NCBI RefSeq assembly: GCF_002860125.1 | Contig: NZ_PGVA01000004.1 | Span: 124,001 to 188,000, forward strand | Reading direction: 5' to 3' | From: Bacillus canaveralius | GTDB taxonomy: Bacteria > Bacillota > Bacilli > Bacillales > Cytobacillaceae | DNA: 64,000 nucleotides | Shown: piece after piece, positions 56,783 through 64,000 of the stretch | Layout of the letters: each line of letters opens with the position of its first letter | How positions within the stretch are numbered: the stretch's first letter is position 1 | Position numbers and translations under genes: made by a program | The notes under the pieces: model-generated | The model's input: the letters and a program-made list of their open reading frames with translations, nothing else | Database searches by the model: none | Told to the model about the DNA's origin: nothing

Positions 56783-57778
56783 ATGGCTGAAAATCGTCAT
56801 AAAGACTTAGGCTTAAGCGATGAGAAAGTATTGGAAATGTATGAAACGATGCTTTTAGCACGCCGAACCGACGAGCGTATGTGGCTTCTGAACCGTGCGG
56901 GGAAAATTCCATTCGTCATTTCGTGCCAGGGCCAGGAGGCAGCCCAAGTAGGAGCTGCATTTGCTCTTGATCGCGACAAGGACTATGTTCTGCCATATTA
57001 CCGCGATATGGGCGTCGTGTTAACGTTCGGCATGACCGCAAAAGAACTGATGCTGTCAGGGTTTGCGAAAGCGGAAGATCCAAACTCAGGCGGCAGGCAA
57101 ATGCCAGGACATTTCGGGCAGAGGAAAAACCGAATTGTGACCGGCTCCTCTCCGGTCACAACCCAAGTTCCCCATGCTGTTGGTGTGGCGCTGGCCGGGA
57201 GGATGTCAGGAGAAGATCTTGTCACCTTTGTCACCTTTGGAGAAGGATCGTCTAATCAGGGAGATTTCCATGAAGGCGCGAACTTTGCAGGGGTTCATAA
57301 GCTCCCTGTTATCTTTATGTGCGAGAACAACAAGTATGCTATTTCCGTACCGATTGAAAAGCAGCTCGCTTGCGAAAATGTTTCTGATCGCGCTATCGGT
57401 TACGGTATGCCGGGAGTTACCGTTGATGGAAATGATCCGCTTGAAGTTTACAAGGTTGTAAAACAAGCGGCGGACCGGGGACGCCGCGGTGAAGGTCCTA
57501 CTCTTGTTGAAACAATTTCCTATCGCCTTACGCCGCACTCTTCCGATGATGATGATCGCAGCTACCGGGCTCCCGATGAAGTGGCTGAAGCAAAATCAAA
57601 AGACCCGATCATCACTTTCGGTGCTTATTTAAAAGAAACAGGCGTTTTGACTGACGAGCTTGAACTGGAAATCAATGACCGGGTGATGAAGCTCGTAAAT
57701 GAAGCGACCGACTATGCTGAAAATGCACCATATCCAGAGCCGGAAGACGCTTTACGATATGTTTATGCTGAGAAGTAA
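56783..57778 (+). CDS. bkdAA: 2-oxoisovalerate dehydrogenase E1 alpha
   Basis: 331 residues, AGGAGG before the ATG. Thiamine-diphosphate subunit with the binding motif GEGSSNQGDFHEGANFAGVH near residue 150, ending NKYAISVP; the phosphorylation-loop-like RLTPHSSDDDDRSYR follows near 245. With E1 beta decarboxylates branched-chain keto acids. Confidence 0.96.
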   Translation: MAENRHKDLGLSDEKVLEMYETMLLARRTDERMWLLNRAGKIPFVISCQGQEAAQVGAAFALDRDKDYVLPYYRDMGVVLTFGMTAKELMLSGFAKAEDPNSGGRQMPGHFGQRKNRIVTGSSPVTTQVPHAVGVALAGRMSGEDLVTFVTFGEGSSNQGDFHEGANFAGVHKLPVIFMCENNKYAISVPIEKQLACENVSDRAIGYGMPGVTVDGNDPLEVYKVVKQAADRGRRGEGPTLVETISYRLTPHSSDDDDRSYRAPDEVAEAKSKDPIITFGAYLKETGVLTDELELEINDRVMKLVNEATDYAENAPYPEPEDALRYVYAEK

Positions 57779-57790
57779 GGGGGAACGAAC

Positions 57791-58777
57791 ATGGCAGTAA
57801 TTTCTTATATTGATGCAATTACAATGGCAATGCGTGAAGAGATGGAGCGGGATTCGAAAGTATTTGTCCTTGGAGAAGACGTTGGGAAAAAGGGCGGCGT
57901 TTTTAAGGCGACCCAGGGGCTTTATGATCAATTTGGCGAACAGCGTGTCATTGACGACACTCCTCTCGCAGAATCAGCGATTGCCGGGGTCGGAATTGGT
58001 GCAGCGATGTATGGCATGAGGCCGGTTGCGGAAATGCAATTCGCTGATTTTATTATGCCTGCTGTCAATCAAATCATTTCCGAAGCAGCGAAAATTCGTT
58101 ATCGTTCCAACAATGATTGGAGCTGCCCAATTGTTATACGTGCTCCTTATGGCGGCGGCGTCCATGGTGCACTCTACCATTCGCAATCAGTTGAAGCTGT
58201 GTTTGCGAACCAGCCTGGGCTCAAAATTGTCATGCCTTCCACTCCATATGATGTGAAGGGTTTGCTGAAAGCAGCGATCCGCGACGAAGATCCGGTCCTA
58301 TTCTTTGAGCATAAGCGTGCCTATCGCTTAATTAAAGGAGAAGTACCGGCGGAAGATTACACTTTACCGATCGGTAAAGCAGATGTGAAGCGTGAAGGTG
58401 AAGATATTACCGTGATCACTTATGGCTTATGTGTTCATTTTGCCCTTCAGGCTGCGGAAAGGCTCGCGAAAGACGGCATTTCTGCCCATATTTTAGACTT
58501 AAGAACCGTCTATCCATTAGATAAAGAAGCAATCATCGAAGCTGCTTCAAAAACAGGGAAAGTATTGTTGTTAACAGAGGACAACAAAGAAGGAAGCATC
58601 ATTAGTGAAGTATCCGCAATTATTGCTGAAAATTGTTTGTTTGACCTTGATGCCCCGATTATGCGATTGGCAGGTCCTGATGTTCCGGCGATGCCGTATT
58701 CTCCAACAATGGAAAAATACTTTATGGTCAACCCTGATAAAGTTGAAAAAGCAATGCGTGAGCTGGCAGAATACTAA
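57791..58777 (+). CDS. bkdAB: 2-oxoisovalerate dehydrogenase E1 beta
   Basis: 328 residues, 12 bp after bkdAA, AAGGGGGAAC before the ATG. Transketolase-like with VLGEDVGKKGGVFKATQGL near residue 26 and APYGGGVHGALYHSQSVEA near 118. Forms the alpha2beta2 E1 component. Confidence 0.96.
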   Translation: MAVISYIDAITMAMREEMERDSKVFVLGEDVGKKGGVFKATQGLYDQFGEQRVIDDTPLAESAIAGVGIGAAMYGMRPVAEMQFADFIMPAVNQIISEAAKIRYRSNNDWSCPIVIRAPYGGGVHGALYHSQSVEAVFANQPGLKIVMPSTPYDVKGLLKAAIRDEDPVLFFEHKRAYRLIKGEVPAEDYTLPIGKADVKREGEDITVITYGLCVHFALQAAERLAKDGISAHILDLRTVYPLDKEAIIEAASKTGKVLLLTEDNKEGSIISEVSAIIAENCLFDLDAPIMRLAGPDVPAMPYSPTMEKYFMVNPDKVEKAMRELAEY

Positions 58778-58807
58778 AGCAGTCAATGTGAAAAGGAGGG
58801 TTACCCT

Positions 58808-60133
58808 TTGGCTATTGAACAAATTAAAATGCCCCAGCTAGGAGAAAGTGTCACGGAAGGTACGATCAGCAAATGGCTTGTTTCCGCAGGGGATAAAGTG
58901 AATAAGTACGATCCGCTTGCCGAAGTCATGACGGATAAAGTAAATGCGGAAGTGCCATCCTCTTTTACCGGCGTGATCAAGGAGTTGATTGCTGACGAAG
59001 GAGATACGCTCTCGGTCGGCGAGATCATTTGTACGTTAGAGGTAGACGGCGGAAACCGAGACGACGATCAGGAAAAGGAAAATTCGCATGCCGCAGGGCA
59101 GCAAGCAGAGGCGATCTCCGCTCCAGTAGCTGAAGGCAACAGAGCACGTTATTCACCTGCCGTTCTTAAGCTATCCCAAGAGCATAACATCGACCTTTCA
59201 CAAGTAAATGGAACAGGTGCAGGCGGAAGGATTACCCGCAAAGATTTAATGAAAATCATTGAATCAGGAAACATTCCAAAAACTGGAGAAAAAACCGCTC
59301 CTGTTCGGCAATCAAAACAGCAGGAAACCGTGGCTGCCACCTCGTCTGGACATATGTATGAAACCGCCGTTCCAGCAGCAAATGAACGAGTCGATGCCTC
59401 GGAAACAAGTATAAATCCGCCTGTTACCACTGGGGATATCGAGATCCCGGTTACAGGAGTGCGCAAAGCGATTGCGGCAAATATGCTGCGCAGCAAGCAT
59501 GAAGCTCCGCATGCATGGACCATGATTGAAGTAGATGCAACGGATCTTGTCGATTTCCGCAATGCTGTCAAAGATGATTTTAAGAAAAAAGAGGGCTTCA
59601 ACTTGACCTTCTTTGCGTTCTTTGTCAAAGCTGCAGCCCAGGCCCTGAAAGAATATCCGCAAATTAATTCGATGTGGGCCGGCGACAAGATCATCCAAAA
59701 AAAGGATGTTAATATTTCGATTGCTGTAGCCACTGAGGATGCTTTGTTTGTACCAGTCATCAAACATGCCGATGAAAAAACAATAAAAGGCATCGCCCGT
59801 GAAATCTCCGAGCTTGCCGGGAAAGCTCGTTCCGGTAAACTTACATCAGCCGATATGCAAGGCGGTACGTTTACTGTTAACAACACAGGTTCGTTCGGTT
59901 CCGTTCAATCAATGGGGATTATCAATTATCCCCAGGCTGCTATCCTTCAGGTTGAATCGATTGTAAAGCGCCCGGTTGTGATGAACAACAGCATGATAGC
60001 TGTCCGCGATATCGTAAATCTCTGTATGTCGCTTGACCACCGCGTGCTTGACGGCTTTATTTGCGGCCGCTTCCTGCAGCGTGTCAAGGAAATCATTGAA
60101 CATACATCAAAGGAAAACACAGCTATATTTTAA
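58808..60133 (+). CDS. bkdB: lipoamide acyltransferase E2 of branched-chain complex
   Basis: 441 residues from a TTG at 58808 after AAAGGAGGG. Lipoyl domain (2-78) with the lipoylated Lys in VMTDKVNAEVPS near residue 43, a flexible linker, the E1/E3-binding domain (RYSPAVLKLSQEHNIDLSQV, about 117-153), another linker, and the catalytic domain (about 215-440) ending with SLDHRVLDGF (active-site His). Makes isobutyryl-, isovaleryl- and 2-methylbutyryl-CoA. Confidence 0.96.
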   Translation: MAIEQIKMPQLGESVTEGTISKWLVSAGDKVNKYDPLAEVMTDKVNAEVPSSFTGVIKELIADEGDTLSVGEIICTLEVDGGNRDDDQEKENSHAAGQQAEAISAPVAEGNRARYSPAVLKLSQEHNIDLSQVNGTGAGGRITRKDLMKIIESGNIPKTGEKTAPVRQSKQQETVAATSSGHMYETAVPAANERVDASETSINPPVTTGDIEIPVTGVRKAIAANMLRSKHEAPHAWTMIEVDATDLVDFRNAVKDDFKKKEGFNLTFFAFFVKAAAQALKEYPQINSMWAGDKIIQKKDVNISIAVATEDALFVPVIKHADEKTIKGIAREISELAGKARSGKLTSADMQGGTFTVNNTGSFGSVQSMGIINYPQAAILQVESIVKRPVVMNNSMIAVRDIVNLCMSLDHRVLDGFICGRFLQRVKEIIEHTSKENTAIF

Positions 60134-60137
60134 AAAA

Positions 60138-60170
60138 AATAAAGCCGCTGCAACTTGCAGCGGTTTACAT
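60138..60170. terminator. terminator between bkdB and the convergent small gene
   Basis: AAGCCGCTGCA pairs with TGCAGCGGTTT. On the minus strand it is followed by TTTATTTTTTTT, a strong terminator for the small gene; on the plus strand the T-run is short. Confidence 0.85.
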
Positions 60171-60194
60171 ATTATATCGAACATAAAAATCGGT

Positions 60195-60380
60195 TTACAT
60201 TTCACGGCTGTCTAACCGAACGAGCATTTCGCTGAGCGCCAATGTAATGACCTCTCGTTCTCCGTAATCAATTATTGCATTGGAAGTGTATCCAACAGAA
60301 TAAGCGCGTTCGGCCAACTTTTCTTTAATTTGTTTGCACATCCATTTGTGATAGTCAGAAAGCTCCATGTGTGTTTGCAC
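60195..60380 (-). CDS. small protein of unknown function (61 aa)
   Basis: 61 residues from a GTG at 60380, eight bases after AAAGGAG, reading VQTHMELSDYHKWMCKQIKE onward; an internal ATG four codons later is an alternative. Mostly helical and charged, no membrane segment. A strong terminator follows. I do not recognise the family, but ribosome site and terminator both support a real gene. Confidence 0.65.
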   Translation of the reverse strand: MQTHMELSDYHKWMCKQIKEKLAERAYSVGYTSNAIIDYGEREVITLALSEMLVRLDSREM

Positions 60381-60603
60381 AAACGTCACTCCTTTAATGG
60401 TACTATCCCCGTTCCATTGCCCTGTCAAACCCATTTAATGGGGGGTGTTGGAAAAATAGTGTCAGTTGAAAGGACTGCTACGATTGCCAGTTTTTCATAT
60501 GTATACTAAAATAATCATGAACCGTTTATATTTTGAATTTTTAATATAATTCGCCCCACAACCGGGAAGGAGGGGAAAGCTGTCCAACTGGGTCAGCGTA
60601 ATC

Positions 60604-62478
60604 ATGATTAACGAAATGAAAAATAAGCGTTTTTCTGGCGTCACGATGGAAGATTGGCAACGAAAAGCAGAACAATCACTAAAAGGGAAGACGGTCGATT
60701 CCTTGGCAACGAATACATATGAATCGATTATTTTGAAACCGCTTTATTCAGGAGAGAATCGGAACGGAAGCCAATCACAGTATCCCGGTCAGCCCGATTT
60801 CCGCAGGGGTATAAACCCGCTCGGAATGGCCGCAAATGGGTGGCATATTGCACAAAAAATCACTTACACAGATCAACAAGATTTAAGAAACAAGCTTGAG
60901 GATTCACTGAAAAAAGGCCAGACAGCTGTTTCATTCGACGTAAGTAAACATGTTGACAAAAGCCTTCCCTTCATTTTGGATGGGATCTATGACCGCTATC
61001 CTTTCTGTATCAATGCTAAGGACGGACAAAGTCATTTTCTAAATGAACTGCTCAATTTGTCTGGAAGCCGAAATGAGAACGTGACCGGTTATGTTGGCAT
61101 GGATCCGGTCGCACGGCTCGCTGAAACAGGGAAATTGCCGATAAAACTGGAAAGCGCTTATAAAAACTGGGCTGAACTGATTGAGAAAACCGATCAAATG
61201 CTGCCGAATCTGAAAACCGTTTTAATCGATACCATCCCTGTCCATAATAGCGGCGGAAATGCTGTTCAAGAGCTGGCAGTTGCGCTGGCAACCGGCAGCT
61301 ATCATATTCAGCAGCTCCTCGAAAACGGCATCAATCTTGAGAAAATATTGGAGAAGATCGTGATTAAAATGGCGGTGGGTGCCAACTTTTTTATGGAGGT
61401 TGCCAAGCTGCGGGCAGCGAGGCTGCTCTGGTTGAAAGTAGCGGAAGCGTTTGGGGCAGGGCCTGAATCCGGAAGAGCGATTATCGCGGCGGAAACGTCG
61501 ACGTTTACAAAAACCGTATATGATCCGTATGTGAATATACTGAGGAGCGGAAATGAGGCGTTTGCAGCAGTGTTGGGCGGTGTCCAGTACCTTCACGTCA
61601 ATCCATATAATGACCCTGAAGACAGCCCAAATTCGCTTGCGGAACGGATTGCCCGCAACACACAGCTCCTGCTGAAGGAAGAATCTTATTTGAATAAAGT
61701 CGCCGATCCTGCCGGTGGATCATGGTATATCGAACACTTGACAGATGAGCTGGCACAAAAAGCGTGGGAAATGTTTTTAGAAATTGACGAGAAAAACGGG
61801 ATTGCTGCTGTGCTCCGCTCTGGCTGGCTCCAGGAAAAAGTCGCTGACGTGAACAGGAAGAGGCAGGAAGATATCTTTATGCGAAAGCAGAGCATCATCG
61901 GGACTAATGTTTATGCCAATTTGCAGGACGTTCCTCTTCGTCCCAAGGCTGGATTCTCAATTCATGATGACGGCCGGGCAGCCGAAATGATTACCCCGTT
62001 AAAGAAGTCGCGTTTAGCGGAGCCATATGAAGCGTTACGAAAGAGAGCAGGAAAAATAGAAGCAGCACAAGGAGCAAAGGCGTTGGTCGGCTTGATCTGC
62101 CTTGGAGTGCTGAAGGAATATAAGGGAAGAGCCGACTTTGTCGCGGGATTTTTAGCACCGGCAGGGGTCCATTCGCACAGAAGCACACCAATAGATTCTA
62201 TTGATGATGTCTATCCATTCATAGAAGAAACGGCTTTCAGCCATTATTGCCTGTGCGGCAGTAATGAAAGATATAGTTCTGAAGTAATCGAGACAGCACG
62301 GCTCCTGAAAGGCAGGTATCCGAAATTAAAGCTTTATTTAGCGGGGTTGCCGGAAGGGACAGAAAGAGAAGAATGGCGAAGAGCCGGAATCGATGAATTT
62401 ATTCATATGCGAAGCAACTGCTATGCGACGCTTTCTGCGATGCTGACAGAAATGGAGGCCAATGACAATGAAGGATAA
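60604..62478 (+). CDS. mutA: methylmalonyl-CoA mutase small subunit
   Basis: 624 residues from ATG 60604. It resembles the large subunit but lacks the cobalamin DXHXXG signature, as small subunits do; [21 protein letters not shown] and an altered B12-like domain at about 475-620 are seen. The strong AAGGAGGGG (60568-60576) is too far from this ATG; a CTG at 60580 in frame is correctly spaced and would add eight residues. Overlaps mutB by 11 nt. A TATAAT at 60545 may belong to its promoter. Confidence 0.92.
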   Translation: MINEMKNKRFSGVTMEDWQRKAEQSLKGKTVDSLATNTYESIILKPLYSGENRNGSQSQYPGQPDFRRGINPLGMAANGWHIAQKITYTDQQDLRNKLEDSLKKGQTAVSFDVSKHVDKSLPFILDGIYDRYPFCINAKDGQSHFLNELLNLSGSRNENVTGYVGMDPVARLAETGKLPIKLESAYKNWAELIEKTDQMLPNLKTVLIDTIPVHNSGGNAVQELAVALATGSYHIQQLLENGINLEKILEKIVIKMAVGANFFMEVAKLRAARLLWLKVAEAFGAGPESGRAIIAAETSTFTKTVYDPYVNILRSGNEAFAAVLGGVQYLHVNPYNDPEDSPNSLAERIARNTQLLLKEESYLNKVADPAGGSWYIEHLTDELAQKAWEMFLEIDEKNGIAAVLRSGWLQEKVADVNRKRQEDIFMRKQSIIGTNVYANLQDVPLRPKAGFSIHDDGRAAEMITPLKKSRLAEPYEALRKRAGKIEAAQGAKALVGLICLGVLKEYKGRADFVAGFLAPAGVHSHRSTPIDSIDDVYPFIEETAFSHYCLCGSNERYSSEVIETARLLKGRYPKLKLYLAGLPEGTEREEWRRAGIDEFIHMRSNCYATLSAMLTEMEANDNEG

Positions 62479-64000
62479 GCCTGATTTCAAAAGTGTAAAG
62501 CTTTTTTGCGATCAGCCTGCCCTTGATTCTGATGCCTGGAAAAAAGCAGCCGAGGCGGAGATTCGCGGCTCCATAGATGATCTTTTGTTTGAGACGAACG
62601 AGCAGATAAAACTTAAGCCGCTCTATACTTCTGATGATTTAAAAAACATTGAGCATCTAAATGACAAACCGGGAATCCCGCCGTACACAAGAGGGCCGTA
62701 TCCAACGATGTATGTCAACAGGCCGTGGACTGTGCGCCAGTATGCCGGGTTTTCAACTGCCGAGGAAAGCAATGCTTTTTATCGCCGGAATTTGGAAATG
62801 GGCCAAAAGGGGCTGTCTGTTGCTTTTGATCTCGCAACCCACCGCGGCTATGATTCCGACCATGCCCGCGTCGTTGGAGACGTTGGAAAAGCGGGTGTTG
62901 CGATCGATTCAATACTTGATATGAAGACGCTCTTTGATGGAATACCGCTTGATCAGATGTCGGTGTCGATGACGATGAACGGAGCCGTCCTGCCGATTCT
63001 GGCATTCTTTATCGTCACGGCAGAAGAGCAGGGAGTGAGTCAGGAGAAGCTATCAGGTACAATACAAAACGATATTCTCAAAGAATACATGGTTCGTAAC
63101 ACGTATATTTACCCGCCGGAAATGTCGATGAAAATCATTGCCGATATTTTTGAATACACCGCGAATTACATGCCGAAATTTAACAGCATCAGTATCTCGG
63201 GATATCATATGCAGGAAGCAGGTGCACCTGCCGATATTGAACTTGCGTACACACTGGCAGACGGTCTCGAGTATGTAAGAACAGGAATGAAGGCCGGAAT
63301 CGATATTGATTCATTTGCACCAAGGCTGTCATTTTTCTGGGCGGTTGGGATGAATTACTTTATGGAAGTCGCTAAAATGCGGGCCGCCCGCTTCATTTGG
63401 GCAAAAATGATGAAAAGCTTTGAACCGGGAAATTCTAAATCAATGGCACTTCGCACCCATTCGCAAACATCGGGGTGGAGCCTGACCGAGCAGGATCCTT
63501 TTAATAATGTAACGCGGACTTTGATCGAAGCGCATGCGGCGGCAATGGGCCATACGCAGTCATTACATACGAACGCCCTTGATGAGGCCATTGCCCTGCC
63601 GACTGACTTTTCAGCGAGAATCGCCCGCAACACCCAGTTATATTTGCAAGAGGAAACAGGAATTACGAAAGTGATTGATCCATGGGCGGGCTCGTACTAC
63701 GTAGAAGCTTTGACAAATGAGCTGATCGAGCGGGCATGGGCTCACATCGAGGAGATTGAGAATCTCGGGGGAATGGCGAAAGCGATTGAAACTGGTCTTC
63801 CGAAAATGAAAATTGAAGAAGCAGCGGCCCGTCGCCAGGCCCAAATCGATTCAGGCAAAGAGACGATTATCGGCGTCAACCGTTACCGTCCTGAGCAAGA
63901 AGAACCGATTGACATATTGGATATAGACAACACGGCTGTCCGTTTAAGGCAGATCGAAAAATTGAAGCAGTTGAAAGATTTAAGGGATGACCATGAAGTC
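62468..64000 (+). CDS. mutB: methylmalonyl-CoA mutase large subunit, N-terminal 511 residues
   Basis: Starts at ATG 62468, nine bases after GGAGG, inside the end of mutA, and runs off the right edge in frame. TIM-barrel catalytic domain with [20 protein letters not shown] near residue 76, [17 protein letters not shown], the [18 protein letters not shown] stretch and [16 protein letters not shown] near 330. Adenosylcobalamin enzyme interconverting methylmalonyl- and succinyl-CoA. The B12-binding domain (DXHXXG) lies beyond the window. Confidence 0.96.
   Translation, partial: MKDKPDFKSVKLFCDQPALDSDAWKKAAEAEIRGSIDDLLFETNEQIKLKPLYTSDDLKNIEHLNDKPGIPPYTRGPYPTMYVNRPWTVRQYAGFSTAEESNAFYRRNLEMGQKGLSVAFDLATHRGYDSDHARVVGDVGKAGVAIDSILDMKTLFDGIPLDQMSVSMTMNGAVLPILAFFIVTAEEQGVSQEKLSGTIQNDILKEYMVRNTYIYPPEMSMKIIADIFEYTANYMPKFNSISISGYHMQEAGAPADIELAYTLADGLEYVRTGMKAGIDIDSFAPRLSFFWAVGMNYFMEVAKMRAARFIWAKMMKSFEPGNSKSMALRTHSQTSGWSLTEQDPFNNVTRTLIEAHAAAMGHTQSLHTNALDEAIALPTDFSARIARNTQLYLQEETGITKVIDPWAGSYYVEALTNELIERAWAHIEEIENLGGMAKAIETGLPKMKIEEAAARRQAQIDSGKETIIGVNRYRPEQEEPIDILDIDNTAVRLRQIEKLKQLKDLRDDHEV

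Noticed and set aside
59149-59886. Long minus-strand open frame (245 codons) inside bkdB
   Set aside because: It is antisense to a well-conserved E2 gene, and no ribosome site or family feature supports it.
60381-60603. Possible cobalamin riboswitch upstream of mutA
   Set aside because: The gap is too short and shows none of the conserved elements.

Overview
The window is a chromosomal segment of an endospore-forming Bacillaceae species (Bacillota). Its gene order largely follows the Bacillus subtilis yqh/spoIIIA/acc/spo0A/bkd segment, with strong AGGAGG-type ribosome sites, many TTG/GTG starts and many rho-independent terminators. It also has genes B. subtilis lacks here: a class II (B12-dependent) ribonucleotide reductase, a sugar ABC cluster and a methylmalonyl-CoA mutase. 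A relative of Mesobacillus, Neobacillus or Cytobacillus is my guess, not something the sequence proves.

Layout. 1-5.2 kb: start of a divergent SNF2 helicase gene, a tandem glycine riboswitch with terminator, the glycine cleavage genes gcvT-gcvPA-gcvPB, and a convergent rhodanese gene. 5.3-14.7 kb: lipM; nrdJ, interrupted by a 347-nt group I intron whose splice sites can be fixed by P1 and P10 pairing and preceded by two NrdR boxes; then yqhO, yqhP, yqhQ, yqhR, yqhT and efp (no aroQ between yqhR and yqhT). 14.7-22.8 kb: a decayed small gene, a 6S-like RNA, a SIMPL-domain gene, and a carbohydrate island (LacI-type regulator, debranching-type glycosidase, lipoprotein binding protein, two permeases) with three matching operators and a cre site. 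22.9-28.2 kb: spoIIIAA-AH behind a sigma-E promoter. 28.5-40.5 kb: accBC, yqhY, nusB, folD, xseAB, ispA, dxs, tlyA/yqxC, argR, recN. 40.6-43.3 kb: spoIVB and spo0A (sigma-H promoter and 0A boxes), followed by a decayed partial copy of the 3' end of spo0A. 43.4-49.5 kb: accessory genes (beta-helix protein, acyltransferase, DUF342 protein, YycC-like protein, glycerophosphodiesterase, DUF2627 protein). 49.6-60.1 kb: bkdR and the branched-chain keto-acid operon ptb-bcd-buk-lpdV-bkdAA-bkdAB-bkdB behind a -24/-12 (sigma-54) promoter. 60.2-64 kb: a small unknown gene and mutA-mutB, with mutB running off the edge.

How the genes work together. GcvT/GcvPA/GcvPB are three components of glycine cleavage, controlled by glycine through the riboswitch; LipM supplies the octanoyl precursor of the lipoyl groups used by GcvH and by BkdB; FolD interconverts the one-carbon folates that glycine cleavage produces. 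Branched-chain amino acids are deaminated by Bcd, decarboxylated by the Bkd complex to branched acyl-CoA (also fatty-acid primers, alongside AccBC), and the propionyl-CoA formed from valine and isoleucine could be drained through MutAB. Both NrdJ and MutAB need adenosylcobalamin. SpoIIIAA-AH, SpoIVB and Spo0A are core sporulation functions.

The most notable items are the group I intron in nrdJ, the 6S-like RNA in an unexpected place, the operator-defined sugar island, the spo0A tail duplication, and a FapR-like operator at accB. I see no phage, transposase, CRISPR array, tRNA or rRNA.
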